Assembly (NCBI RefSeq): GCF_036884655.1
Contig: NC_088327.1
Location: 9,395,001-9,459,000 of the forward strand
DNA length: 64,000 nucleotides
Reading direction: 5' to 3'
Source: Musa acuminata AAA Group
Taxonomy: Eukaryota > Streptophyta > Magnoliopsida > Zingiberales > Musaceae
Under the pieces are notes generated by a model that searched no databases, was not told where the DNA came from, and was given only the letters and a program-made list of their open reading frames with translations. The translations under genes were made by a program, and so were the position numbers. Positions 13,019-29,899 of this stretch are shown piece after piece. Positions within the stretch are counted from its first letter, which is position 1. Each line of letters opens with the position of its first letter.

Positions 13019-14559
13019 CTTGAAGCTACTCAATGTTCACCTTGCTTCCACTGGCTTCCCGCCACCTCTTATTTTACCTTTTCTCATCCTTTGAGAAAGG
13101 TTGACTTCAATTCAATTTCAATTAATTCATGTGTAGAAGATATGCCATAGTCAAGTCATCCCAAATTAGTAGCATAGTATGCATATTGAAAAATGTGTTT
13201 GTTGTCCATTCGTACCTTGGGTGATGTTGACTTCCACCCTTCATATGTTTTATGCTTCTTCATCAGAGGCATGATTTCATATCCCTGGAAATAAACTGAT
13301 TAACAGTGAATAACTTTTTGATTACACAATGCTTGTAAAAGAAGAGGCTTCACAACTTTGTGGGAGAATGTAACCTTAACTGGAGGACCTGAATCAGTCA
13401 GGAAGCGTAGCTGTCACAGAACCTGTTCATGATCAGTAACTTTCATCTTCAGTCATAGACAACTCAAACCTCAAGTGAGGGAGAGACGGCAATCTAATAG
13501 GAGAAAATTATCTCCAACTTGTGTACACAGTCCATTGAAGAAGGAGCAGCTTGCATCAAATTGCTAATCTGATTCCCTTCTAATGGTGAAACAAATATTG
13601 CAGCTTGGATGAGCAAAGGAGATAGTCAACCCAGCCACTACAGAGATGGGATTGTCCAAAGCGGACATTGTCAGTCATATTCGCATAATTACTGGAACAA
13701 TTTATGGCAAAATCATAGTACAAGGACTTCTTTCTCTACTTTCACTGGTTACAAGTATCTTTCAGTAGAATTTGTGATGTTTAACTCAAAGAACCTCATC
13801 CATCATATGGTACCAGAAAAGGAAATAAAACAATCTCATTATACAATCCATAAGTTTGCATCTACCTAAAGGCTTAGAGGTCCTAGAAAGCAAAATGCAA
13901 TCTTCTGTTTGGAATCTGCTTTACCTGGGGGACATACTGATAGATGAGCTGACAGCACCTGAAAGCCAGCAAATTTACTCTCTTTTTTCTTGGAAGAACA
14001 TGAAGATTTAGGAGAGCTTTCATTTTCTTTCACCTCATCCAGAAGACCAATTTTCTGCAATTGTTACAGGCAATTGAATAGCTCATTTTGATCATCAATA
14101 ATTGAGACGTCATCACCTTCTAGTAGAGTTGCAACTGAGTTACATACGATTAAACCTGTCACATTCGCTTCTGGAGATTATGAAATAGAAAATGAATCAA
14201 CCAAATCTTTCACGTATCTATTAAAGAATGAATCGTTATGCTGCACATAACCGTATGTGGAAGTGTCTAAATAGCTTCCCATGAACAATCAAAGCTGCCA
14301 TTGCCACATCTCCAAGCTTCTTTTTCGTCAAATGCTGAACTAAACCAGCCATATGAGTGCTATTTATTGTACAAACAAGTCGAACAACAACGATTGTTAA
14401 ATTCAAGAGGCAGTGTGACTCCAGTTCTCGTCTAGATAGGGCTCTACACATCCAGTCAGGAAGTCAAAAACCTGAATCAGTAAGGTATCATGGGAATTAC
14501 CATAACTTTGCTCCCTGCATGAAGAACATGGAAGAAATGAATGATCGTTACAACCAGGG

Positions 14560-14780
14560 TCTGCAGTACCGAACTGTACCGCCCGGTATGGGCGGTACGT
14601 ACCGGTCCGACCGGTTGCCGGTACGCGGACCGCCTGTTACCGGTCCGAGTGCACTATAGCACTGTAGCAGTGCTGCAGTACTCGGCACACCTGGGTGTAC
14701 CGCTCGGTATACCGTACCGTACCGGTACCGAGCCTAGGTCGAAATACCGGTAGTGTACGGTATTGCGAACCTTGGTTACA
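14560..14780. mobile_element. GC-rich palindromic MITE-like repeat
   Basis: About 220 bp are packed with overlapping accggt, ggtacc, cggtac and gtaccg words and short palindromes. The right end reads 'ggtattgcgaaccttgg'. The block is much richer in GC than its surroundings and has no coding capacity. From memory such sequence is dispersed in Musa DNA; that recollection is unverified. It lies within an intron of the unassigned minus-strand gene. Confidence 0.6.
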
Positions 14781-15070
14781 ACATCAATTTTACTCAAATT
14801 GAAAATTTTGTGCATGACCAGTAGCACAATAATTAGTTCAACCAGTGCATGATCACAGAATTTGCTGGAACAAAGCTATAACATTTTCCTTGTATTAAAG
14901 GCAATTAAGACATGCCAAATGGAAAATGGAAGACAAGTCCCAAAAAGTAAGCACCCTGATGTTTTTTTTAAAGAAAAAGTATTCATTACTTGCAGAGGAA
15001 TATAACAGAACAATGATGAGAGAGGCTCATCAGAAGTCCAAAAAGAAGGGAACCGACAAGTTCTGCACAA

Positions 15071-15122
15071 GTTAAGGTTCCTGAAAAGAAAGCTAAGTTA
15101 AGGTTCCTGAAAAGAAAGCTAA
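15071..15122. repeat. 26-bp tandem duplication
   Basis: A 26-bp unit beginning gttaaggttcctgaaaag occurs twice head-to-tail without change. Confidence 0.9.
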
Positions 15123-15639
15123 CTTAAACTACCTGCAACCTTTTGCAATGCTCTGCTATGTTAGAGACAATAGCTTTCAGGTGCCAATGAGTGCCCTTGA
15201 CCCCATTAACAAAATTAACTGTCAGTTGCATCTGTGCAGCCCAAAATTTTAGACATGTTCACCTACTCTGCATACTTCAGCCCTTCAGATATTGCTAGAC
15301 CTTCAGCCTCCAAGGCAGTATGAGATTTACCGTGAGCGTAAACAGCCACCTTTACTGAGTTGGTAGAGTCTTCGACTATAAATTAAATACCTGCATCAGG
15401 ACAGAGTGAGAGATCCATCACATTCCAGGGTGAGGTCATGTTCCCTACAGGTGCAGAGACTGATACTGTCATTCTGCCTATTGATCTGCTCAGAACTAAG
15501 GTTGGAAGGCCTGGCCTTGTGGTGACAATGTTTGGCTTCATTCTTGTTCAACCAAAGAGTTCACAATCCAATAGAGATGAGGCTGAGAATCCATTTGGAA
15601 TTAGGTTTGTCAAAACCTCTGCTTTCTTCCAACCAGGTC

Positions 15640-15990
15640 CTTGATTCAAAAAGTCAAAAAATTGATGGTGGAGGCCAAACTTCAACTGGAGATCATCCCA
15701 AAAGGTTTGAGGAAAGAAGCATTTAAAGAAGATATGATTAGGTGAGCCAATCTAGAGCTTACAAATAGGACATCCATCAGTCTGAGTGATGATTATGATG
15801 CAACCGACCAAAAGTTGGAAGCCTATTCCAACACACCGCAACATAGCTTGTTCTAGTACCTAATGAATTATGAGGCCATCACAAATGAAAATCTGATTTC
15901 AAACTCGAATAAGGTCGCATGCAGAATTGCAGATTATATATCACTCAAGAATGACATATTTTGTCATGGTAGTCATAATTCTCTCTTAAG
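15640..15990 (-). mobile_element. Degenerate LINE reverse-transcriptase tail (zf-RVT)
   Basis: Read on the minus strand, the segment yields 'CPICKLWIGSPNHIFFKC' with neighbouring 'VCWNRLPTFGRLHHNHH'. This is the Cys/His pattern of the zf-RVT domain that follows reverse transcriptase in plant non-LTR retrotransposons. Stops and frame changes interrupt it, so it is a dead fragment. Its ends are not defined; related sequence may extend to about 15440. It separates the unassigned gene from the PPR gene. Confidence 0.5.
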
Positions 15991-16312
15991 AACGTTTCCC
16001 ATATAGGTTTGAGCTACAGAGCACCAATTAAAATCAATACGGCACAATGAGAATTTGACATCTAGTGATCAACTATGGGTTTATCACCAGCCCCCCAAAA
16101 TTGATGACAAGTTCCCAGCCAGAGTAACCCCAATCTTCAAATAGAAGTTTGAGAGACATATTTGCCATCCAATATCAAAGAGTTCCTCGTGGTCAAGTAA
16201 AATTCCAATTTGAAGTTGCAGTTCGGCTCATGGAAAGCAAAGAGCAATCTTTCAAAACTGCCTAGACTTGAAAAGAATTCAGAAGAGGAAAGTATATGCT
16301 ATAGGGCACTAT

Positions 16313-18538
16313 TCATCTCAAAGCCATGTGATTGTCAAAATCTTCCAGCCCCTCAGCTAATATTTTGCTCACTTTGTCATCACCAAGAGCTTTAAATACA
16401 TCATCATTTTCATTCCTTCCATTTTTATTATTATTTCCAACAAGCAAAACATGGGTCTCAGCATCTGGGACCCACCCTTTATCAAGCATTGTGTCCAAAA
16501 AGTTACGGGCCTCATGCTTGTGTCCCTCTTTCATGAGACTATATATTACTGCGTTACACATTGTGGGACTTAGTAGTCCACATTTCTTGATCAGGCTATC
16601 TAAACTATGCATGACCAAATGCAATTGCGAACAACTTGCCAGTCTAACCACGAGTAGCTCAAGTGTTTCAGAGTTAGGAATAAAGCTGTCATGAACCATT
16701 TGGTTGAACAAAATTGCAGCCTCTCTCATCATAAACTTGGAACACAAGCCATGAATGAGAATGCAGTATGTCTTCACATCCAATGCACATCCTTCAACCA
16801 AAATCTGGGAAAGGAATGTTAAGATATCTTTTTCCTTGTTCAAATCTAAGAGACCAAGCAATATTGTGGAAATTGTGACTGAATTAGAAGATGAGCCATT
16901 AAAAACAGCGAGAGAACGCATTTTGATGGCTTCCTGCACCTTTCCATTGTGACAGATGCCTTGAATTAATTCACTTAGTGCATTACTAGTAAGCAAATCA
17001 CCTTTACCAATAATGTGGTAAAATACCTCAGCAGATTCTTGGATCTTCTTCACAACACACAAACCCTCAATCAACTGCGAGCATGACTCTGAATCTAAAG
17101 AGAGGTCATACAAACAGGACAGTCTAAAGATACTTAAAGCATTCTCATATGCACCGATCTTACAGTACCCAGTTATAATAGCAGAATAAATAGTTCCATC
17201 AACCACAAAAGAAGAAGAAGAAGAAATAATCATTCTTCCCATAACTTGAAATGCTTTTCTGACAAGCCCTTCCTCACAAAGTCCTTTTATAAGAATATAC
17301 CACGATAAAACATTAGTCAAACCCCCTTCAGCCATTTTCTTCAAGTAAACAGTTGCCTCCTGATATCTGCTGACATCGCAGAAACCTTTGAGCAAGGTGT
17401 TGTAAGGCTCGATTTCCAAAACTCGTCCTTCATCCAGGAAGCTCATGGCTTCAGTGAACTTCCCAATGTTGCAGAAACCATCCACAATATCCATGTACAT
17501 ATTAGTTAAAGGAGCAAGGCCTGAGTTTGTGATTTTACGAATAAGTTCTACAGCACTCTCTATTTGTTGATTGGCAGACAAACAATTAATCAGATAGCTA
17601 TACAAATGTAAATCCAGATTGCCACCTGCATCTTCCCTAATTCTAAGCAACTTAATGACTTCTTTGAATCTGTTGATGCCGCAAAGAAGAGGTATAATAC
17701 TATTATAGAAATCAAAATGTGGAGAGATTTGTAGATCCAGCATCTGATTCAATAACTCAACTGCTTTGTCTGCTCGTTCACTAGTGTAAAGAGCTTTAAT
17801 GAGTATCTCAAATGTCTGGCTGTTTGGAAAGCACTGCTTCTTATCCATCCTATGAAACTGGGTTAGCGCTAAGTCCAAGCACCCAATGTCACATAAACCC
17901 TTTATTAAGTGATTCAATGTTTCAACATCTGGAAGAATCCCTGCTTTGACCATTTCCTTATAGACAAACATCAACGAGCAAAAATTTCCACCCTGTGAAG
18001 CAAAAGCATCTAATAATGCGTTGCATGTTGAGACTGATACCCTGTGTTTTGCCAAATTTGAAATTTTGAAAACCTGTAAAGCTTCTACAGGCCTATAATT
18101 TTTACAAAATGCATGGATCAAGTAATCAAAGGTCTGTTCTATATTTTGAAGTTGTAAATTAACCATCTCGTTCAAAAGAACCTCCATTTCTTCGTGATCT
18201 CCCACCATTCCCAACTTAAAAATCATATGGGCATAAGTCTCAGCTGTCTGCTGGAACCTTTTCTGCCTTGAAGCCCACTTAAACACCTTAAGAGCCAAGG
18301 TCACATCAGATGTAGAATCCAAGACATGAACAAGTCTGTCGGGATGAAGCCGATTCTTAAGCACATGTACCGCAGATACAAACTCAGCAGAATCTGGAGC
18401 GTCTTTGTCATCTTTGGGAGGACCCTGAACAAGTGCAGCACTTGCAATTGTGTAAGAACGATAATTTAGGGAGACCCAGATGGGAAGATGCCTCCGAATA
18501 ACGAAGATTGGAGACTTTGCTGTCATTTCATCGAACAA
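16313..18538 (-). CDS. P-class pentatricopeptide repeat (PPR) protein
   Basis: An uninterrupted frame of 741 residues without introns, as usual for plant PPR genes. About 17 tandem 35-residue PPR motifs run from about residue 118 to 705, each with the pattern seen in 'TLNHLIKGLCDIGCLDLAL' or 'TYCILIHGLCSKFMMREA'. The N-terminus is basic and hydroxylated, with few acidic residues after the first four (IRRHLPIWVSLNYRSYTIAS), which suggests mitochondrial import. No E, DYW or SMR domain is present, so it belongs to the P class. That class binds organelle RNA and acts in RNA stability, splicing or translation. Met5 is an equally good start. The target RNA cannot be read from the sequence by hand. 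The tail after the last repeat is acidic. Confidence 0.95.
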   Translation of the reverse strand: MFDEMTAKSPIFVIRRHLPIWVSLNYRSYTIASAALVQGPPKDDKDAPDSAEFVSAVHVLKNRLHPDRLVHVLDSTSDVTLALKVFKWASRQKRFQQTAETYAHMIFKLGMVGDHEEMEVLLNEMVNLQLQNIEQTFDYLIHAFCKNYRPVEALQVFKISNLAKHRVSVSTCNALLDAFASQGGNFCSLMFVYKEMVKAGILPDVETLNHLIKGLCDIGCLDLALTQFHRMDKKQCFPNSQTFEILIKALYTSERADKAVELLNQMLDLQISPHFDFYNSIIPLLCGINRFKEVIKLLRIREDAGGNLDLHLYSYLINCLSANQQIESAVELIRKITNSGLAPLTNMYMDIVDGFCNIGKFTEAMSFLDEGRVLEIEPYNTLLKGFCDVSRYQEATVYLKKMAEGGLTNVLSWYILIKGLCEEGLVRKAFQVMGRMIISSSSSFVVDGTIYSAIITGYCKIGAYENALSIFRLSCLYDLSLDSESCSQLIEGLCVVKKIQESAEVFYHIIGKGDLLTSNALSELIQGICHNGKVQEAIKMRSLAVFNGSSSNSVTISTILLGLLDLNKEKDILTFLSQILVEGCALDVKTYCILIHGLCSKFMMREAAILFNQMVHDSFIPNSETLELLVVRLASCSQLHLVMHSLDSLIKKCGLLSPTMCNAVIYSLMKEGHKHEARNFLDTMLDKGWVPDAETHVLLVGNNNKNGRNENDDVFKALGDDKVSKILAEGLEDFDNHMALR

Positions 18539-19080
18539 GTGAAGGGCAAGAATTCCGTTCCCGTCGAGCCTACCGCAAAAGAGAATTGACCACCAGGTAA
18601 AGATGAATTACAACTTATTGCGCATAAAATATCAATCGCGACCGTAGGTGGAAGCAGCAGAACATGTCATAACAAGAATTCCCACCAATCCCCGCATAAA
18701 AGATTAAGCTGGAAAGAGAAATCTCGAAGCGCATGATGGACTATTACAAAGGCCATTACCAATTGATTCACACACGAAAGAACAGGAGGCAAGAATCGGC
18801 TGACCTTGAACTGGAACGAACATTGGCATCGTGCTATGCCGTAAAGATTAAGACGTGACATGGATCTCGGGAAACCGATCGAGTCGAAAGGATCGGCGTC
18901 GGGGGAGGCGATCGATATGGTAGGATTTATGGTGGCGCGCCTCTTTTGTGGGCCTGAAACCCACAGGAGACGAGGAGGGAAGGGGAGATGCGAGCAACGC
19001 TTCGAGATCGCGACGCGTCGGTTTTCGCTTGTTTTCACTTTGACCCGTTGTTCGAGTCACCCCGACGCCTGTGGGTGTTT
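18539..19080 (-). promoter_or_regulatory. Leader and promoter region of the PPR gene
   Basis: No coding exon is supported. Open frames of 77-123 codons on both strands show no recognisable domain. GC rises around 18.85-19.08 kb, as in a plant promoter or leader, and then meets the AAT repeat. Confidence 0.4.
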
Positions 19081-19088
19081 TTGTTGTC

Positions 19089-19104
19089 GATGATGATGAT
19101 GATG

Positions 19105-19184
<80 letters not shown>
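19089..19184. repeat. (GAT)n(AAT)n trinucleotide microsatellite
   Basis: About five GAT units lead into about 26 uninterrupted AAT units, followed by tgacgatgac. Open frames across it encode only poly-N, poly-I or poly-L. Confidence 0.97.
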
Positions 19185-19186
<2 letters not shown>

Positions 19187-19189
19187 CGA

Positions 19190-20320
19190 TGACAAGAGAA
19201 AAATTATTTTATTATATTTTGATGGGTTAATTATAGATTATATCTTTATATTTAAGAAAATAAAATATTTAATTTTATTAATAAAAATACCACACATCAT
19301 AAATCAAAATGAAGCAGAATTAACACGCGATAAATATTACGATATTTTCATTATTAGAGTCGATAAAATAAAATAAAAATTTAAATATTTTACTTTCATA
19401 AATATAAAGATCATAATATAATTTTTAAATATATAAATATTAAAATACTAAATAAGTCTAACTATATGAAGTAATATAGTTGGTAAAGAATATTGACCGT
19501 ATCATCCCATGTATTTGTGAATGATAAATGCTAAAGTATTTAGATTATTTAGGCTGATCTCGATGCACTCTCGACAGTTTTCTCCTATTCAAGTGAGTAG
19601 AGTCATATTTCAGCTTGATCACAAATAATTCACAGATATGGTTTGGTTCATTAGCAATTAATTCCACACTCGATCAGCATTAATGCAACCCAACATCCTC
19701 CTGCAGTATACAGCTAAAATTATAAATCAAGAGCATGAGAACAAAGAAGGCAAATAAGACGGGGGTTTAGACCACAAACCACAACCTCACCAAATTGCAA
19801 TGGGTCGAGATTTCAATCCTATAAAATCTTGAGTTCAACAAAACCAACCAAATGCAAACAGATTGTCAATGTTAACATAGCAATCATGCAAATTTTAAGC
19901 TGCCCACACTGCAGAACAAATTCCATGGCCCCTCAAAAACACATTTGACATATGAGGGATTTGAAGGAGAGTACAAGACCAGTCATTCATCTGATAATAC
20001 TCCAAAGCTGTATTAGTTATTGTGTCAAAAATATCCATTTGATAAAATAAAATATAAGTAAACAATATCCATGGATGCAATAAATCGTTCGTAAAATAAA
20101 AATATCTAGATATTTTTATAGCAATTTGATAATCAAGTCGATGTCGCTTCCAAGACCGACACTTGGACCAAAAGAGAAACCCCATATCCGAAAGTACACA
20201 GCTACCATGAATGATCCAACTGAGAGGGCAGAGAAATGAAGTTTCTCGAGTGAAGTAGAAGTCTCCATCTTCTCATCAGGGTCTGTCTGGTCTGATCTTC
20301 GCAATGGTGTCATTAGCTCG
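19190..20320. other. AT-rich intergenic DNA and spermidine synthase 3' flank
   Basis: No coding sequence is supported. The right side (about 19.9-20.3 kb) probably includes the 3' untranslated region of the minus-strand spermidine synthase. Confidence 0.6.
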
Positions 20321-20321
20321 T

Positions 20322-25459
<5,138 letters not shown>

Positions 25460-25560
25460 GTCCGCAACACGGTTCTCTCTCTCTCTCTTCTCTCTCTCTC
25501 TTTCTGGCTCTGTTTCGACGCGTAGCGCTCGGCTCTATTTATAGAGCAGCAAAACACATG
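25460..25560 (-). promoter_or_regulatory. Core promoter and CT-rich leader of spermidine synthase
   Basis: On the minus strand a perfect TATAAATA lies at 25543-25536, about 77 bp upstream of the start codon. Between them is a (TC/GA)-rich stretch at about 25472-25503, which probably lies in the leader. Confidence 0.8.
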
Positions 25561-26036
25561 ATAGAAACCTAACTCCTTTCTCGCCATATGATGTCCCCAA
25601 TTTGTAGAGGACTAATTTGTTTACTTTCTTGGCATTGTAATTTATGTAAATCATAATAGAAGTCGAATTAGAAAAAAAAAATCATAATACAAATCTAATT
25701 TTAATGTATATAAATCATAATAATAATAAATAAAAATATAAATTAATTCCGAATAAATATATTATTGATATGTTTGGGTTTTTTCCATTTTTTGAAATGA
25801 TAAGGTCAAATAATATTAATCAAAATTTAATAAAATATAATTTTTCAAATTTATTTTTAAATATAGATTTAAATTAAATTTAGATTATTAAATATAAAAG
25901 TCAATAACTAACTTGTATAATGTAATAATGTATTGTTATATAGCATTTTCTTTATTTATTTATTTATCTATACATCTTCATATTTTATGGGGGCATGACA
26001 TTAACATATGGTTTCTTTTTCTTCCATTTCAAAATT

Positions 26037-26084
<48 letters not shown>

Positions 26085-27690
26085 CGAGATTATGAATGAT
26101 ATGAAACACGTTAAAGAAAGATATGTGACAAATTGACAAGAAAAATTGGAATTCACGTATTTATTGAATTTCAAATTTCTAGGAAAATTTTCTTTCATGA
26201 AAAATAATGATAAAAACGATTTTATAAAATAATTATACAATATAAAAAAAATGTTAGAAATCAGTGGTTGTCACCGATATTCTGGTTGATATTCCGATGC
26301 TCTTTTTAATGACAAGTATATAATGAGCGGCGATGGCGTGGCGGTGGTGGCGGTGGTGGTGGTGGTGGTCACAACGTATTGGATTGAGTGATACCATTGG
26401 AATAATAGTCCAACAATGGCACCAATTTGTAGGATTATAATACGTCATTAAATGCCTTTGGCCAAAACATCGGGTTTCTTGTCTTCTTCCTTTTGCTTTC
26501 TTCGATTAGATTCCCGTCCTATCTCACCCACCAATTGGGACCTATTGTCCATAAATATATATTATATGCTATCATCTCTATCACTTCTGATTCGTTATTT
26601 ATTTATTTTTTTCAAAATTAATAATGATATATTTTTTTAATGCTAAGTTATTCGAGAGATATTAGATTTAATGAATATATTAAATTATTTTTAATAATTT
26701 ATGCTTTTGATGTTAGTGGTAGCTTTTAATTTTACACCACAAGTGATTTCATCAACCTAAAATGAATTGTGAGTTGACGTCGTTGACTCGTGCTTCCGGT
26801 CGATTGTAATATATTCTCGTTGACCTTTACACTCCATTCTGTGACTCAAGATTGACTTATTGGGTGTTTCTTTTGGGCATTGATTGGTACGACGGTCGGC
26901 TTAATTAGTTAAATAGAAAAAATGAAGAGACATTATTATCGATATTTTTATTTGATGGATGTTAAGACAGACGCATCATGCTGGAGAAATTATTATACTG
27001 AGATCGATGTGTACTATGTTATGTGTTGTTTGGTTAGGATATGGGAGATCGATGTGTTTTGAGCTTTTATCATGGATAAACATATTGCATATAGAAAGTA
27101 TTTTGTTTAATAAATATCTCATATGAATATAGGATATACTCGGGATATGGTTTATTTAATTAGAGCATATCAATTTCTTTCCTACTTATATCTTAGATGT
27201 ATCGCTCTTATGACATATTTTATCCGAGTATCTAGATCGATTAGGTGGATATGAAGCACATTAATGCTTATATTTACATTACATGATCTCAAAACTAACC
27301 AACTTAAATATGAATCAAAAGACATAATTACTTTTATAAATCTTACTTACTTAGATGGCTTGTAACTTCGTTAAATAAGAATACTACTAACTCTATCGAA
27401 TCATAGAATTACCTCTATTTAGTTAGTGTTTAGTAAGGTAAAGCATGTTGACGTGTTATACTTTATATTCGAACTTTAGAATAATATATTTTATTAGTAT
27501 AATAATTGATTTTTTTTTTTTCACTTTACATTTAACCTTTATCATCGATTTATGCATGTAAATAGTGATATTTCGTAAAAGAAAATTTGTAATTATAATT
27601 GCGCATACACACGGATTCGGGCACAAGAAATGTGCAAAGATCCGTGAGCCTGGATCCGACCCGATTCAAATAATGACCAAGGCTTCTCCA
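25560..27690. other. AT-rich intergenic DNA
   Basis: No gene is supported. It includes a (TA)n run at about 26040-26080 and a ggt/ggc-rich run at about 26338-26369 whose frames encode poly-His on the other strand. Confidence 0.7.
26040..26080. repeat. (TA)n microsatellite
   Basis: About 20 TA units in intergenic DNA. Confidence 0.95.
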
Positions 27691-28250
27691 TGAAACGTGG
27701 CACTGCTGTTATCCGTGATCCGTATCTGGTGGCCCACGGAGACGTGGTTGGCCCCACTGCGGAGAAAAGATCAGCACCATCCGTCGCACGATTACGCGAT
27801 CTCTCATCCTAATTGCTGGCTTCGTGATGTAGCCAATCGCTATGCTTCTTGGCGGTCACTTGTAACTTTCCCATCCCTTCCCCCCCCCCCAAACACCAAA
27901 CACCAAACTCCAACACTTTCCACGCCTCGCCTTTCTCCACGCGTCCTTTTAGCTTCCTTTCTACTTCGCCGCACCGAGCGAAGAGAAACCCCTCAACCCG
28001 TCTTCTGTGTCAGTCACAAATACCCTAATAATTGGAAGGTATTTCCGTCCCTTTCTTAGTCGCGTCAAATGGTTCCTACCGCCCTTTGCCGCGGCACCGG
28101 CCCGGCGCCGCTCGTCGTCGACCTGAACGAGGTCATCCCTCCCGCCGACTCCTCGCCCACAAGATATCCACTCCGAGTAATCGATGAGATTCAAACGATC
28201 TGAAGTTGGCCCGCACCTGTGCGGTTCCGGAGTCATCATCGAGGCCATCA
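27690..28250 (+). promoter_or_regulatory. GC-rich promoter-like stretch with a short reading frame
   Basis: GC content rises above its flanks. An ATG at about 28070 opens a frame of 44 residues that includes 'APLVVDLNEVIPP' and stops at about 28202. It could be the first exon of a gene whose later exon is at 29.4 kb, or chance. No family is recognised. Confidence 0.25.
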
Positions 28251-28384
28251 GTTGATGAGATTTCTAAGACTACGATCGACGATGCATCTTGCACGTGATT
28301 TTCCAGTGTTAAGTGGTGTGGTTGTCTTCTTGATTCTTCTTCTTCTTCTTCTTATTGCATCTGGTTCTCCATAATGATCACATG

Positions 28385-28762
28385 AAACTCAGCAGCTCCT
28401 GGTTGTTCATGCTTAAAATCCTCGCTTTTGTAAGATTAACATAGCTGTGACCAATTGCTCTAAAATTACATGCAAAATTTTGGTTAATACTGTTATCTTT
28501 TGTGACTATGATGGGATAACTAGCCTACGAACTTTATTATGCCTATGAACTTTGGGCCTATGAATCTTCCATTAAACTCAGCTGCTCCTGGTTGTTCATG
28601 CTTAAAATCCTTGCTTTTGGAAGATTAACATAGCTGTGACCAATTGCTCTAAAATCACATGCAAAATTTACGTTAATATTGTTATCTTTTGTGACTATGA
28701 TTGGATAACTAGCCTGCGAACTTTTGGGCCTGAATCACTGGCCCAAAAGCTTATAAGCTGAT
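28385..28762. repeat. Two-copy tandem duplication, about 189 bp
   Basis: A unit starting aaactcagc(a/t)gctcctgg occurs at 28385 and again at 28574. The copies share 'ttgttcatgcttaaaatcc' and 'taacatagctgtgaccaatt', with scattered substitutions and a small indel near their ends. Confidence 0.93.
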
Positions 28763-29388
28763 TATAGTACACCCATCAAACTTTCCTCTTCTCATACTTT
28801 GATGCGGGAGTAAACTTGGGGATGTTACACAAATGTATGAGTCTATTCTCTATCTGAAAGCTTCCGTATGTCTCTGTGTGATCGAAAATCTTCTCAGGAA
28901 AAATAAGATATGTTTTATTATCAATATATCTGATACCACTTGTGCATGAGGTTGTGAAACAGCATATAGGTTGCCTGATAACTTTAAGTTTTAGGAAACT
29001 CTCTTCCCTTTTTTTTCTGATAAATTATTGAGTTTTGTGGATTTTATCAAATTTCTAATGTTCTATTAGTGGTTTTGCATCTTTAGATATGCTTGTATGT
29101 CTACCTGACCTATGTGTAGCTTACAGCTGCAAAGGCATGAATATATGTCACAGTAGTTACCAGAGACTCTTAAATCTTGCTAGGATTCTGTGGTTGGAGG
29201 TTGATATCATGTTCTTGCTTTGAGAGGTCTTCTTATTGGTCTCCTGGATTTGGTTCAGATTTCAAGTCCTGTATATGATAAGTCACTTTCGTTGACCATA
29301 ATGGTCCAAGTCTCTTAATGCCTGTGATAAATTTTACTCGGACATTTTAGCTTTTCTGCAATCATATTTCTTTTTTCTGGTCTTCCAG

Positions 29389-29897
29389 ATGGTTCAAACA
29401 ACAACCCTGTTTGAGAGCATGATCAAAACTGAGTACCTGGAAATGGGTGGTGGTACTGGTAGCTTTCATATTGCTGCAACAAAGGCATCTGCGGTTTCTT
29501 CCCTTGCTCTCTGCATTTATACTCTTGATGATTCTATCATCTACGGGAAGGGCCAGGTTCCTGATTCAGATCCCATAGAGAATCTGAAGTTGACAACCAA
29601 GTTAAGAAGAGAAAATATATTTGAAGTATAATTGTAGAGATATTATGCATTATGTTCATGTGAATTTTGAATTGATAGACATGGCAGCTTGATAATTTGT
29701 TTTGGCTGTCATCAATAGTCATTATCTCAGAAGATATAAGCTGGAGAACTAATGCATTGCTATTGCTGCACGGACATCGTGGATATACGTTTGAATGTAA
29801 AACTGACATCACTGACATGATCTTTGCCTGGTTCAGAACTGGAGATCTATTTATGATTTCTATATTTCAGGCAGACTCAGAGAAGGATAAGCTCTGA
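29389..29897 (+). CDS. Candidate 3'-terminal exons of an unidentified gene
   Basis: Two exons with good splice sites join in phase: 29389-29556 (after tcttccag) and 29871-29897 (after atatttcag). The product ends in ADSEKDKL and a stop. The first exon reads 'KASAVSSLALCIYTLDD' in its centre and looks protein-like, but I recognise no domain. The reading may start at the ATG at 29389 (64 residues), or these may be the last exons of a longer or truncated gene. No upstream exon could be proven. Confidence 0.35.
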
Positions 29898-29899
29898 GG

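Larger units (their letters stand above)
13216..15231 (-). pseudogene. Unassigned spliced gene, apparently broken by repeats
   Basis: Four minus-strand exons have clean splice sites and coding-like sequence, and a fifth is less certain. 15231-15133 (33 codons) contains 'GTHWHLKAIVSNIAEHC'. About 14365-14285 contains 'LVQHLTKKKLGDVAMAALI'. 14054-13959 (32 codons) begins 'KIGLLDEVKENESS'. 13410-13375 encodes LRFLTDSGPPVK. 13284-13216 (23 codons) begins 'GYEIMPLMKKHK'. The last three join in phase 0. I do not recognise the family. No start exon or terminal exon was found: the 3' side runs into the tail of the S-acyltransferase, and a palindromic repeat sits inside the intron at 14.56-14.78 kb. 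It may be a truncated pseudogene or part of a live gene with exons I missed. Confidence 0.5.

Noticed and set aside
18667..19230. Frames of 77-123 codons and poly-N/I/L frames near the PPR start
   Set aside because: They lie in the probable leader or promoter or in the AAT repeat, and no family is recognised.
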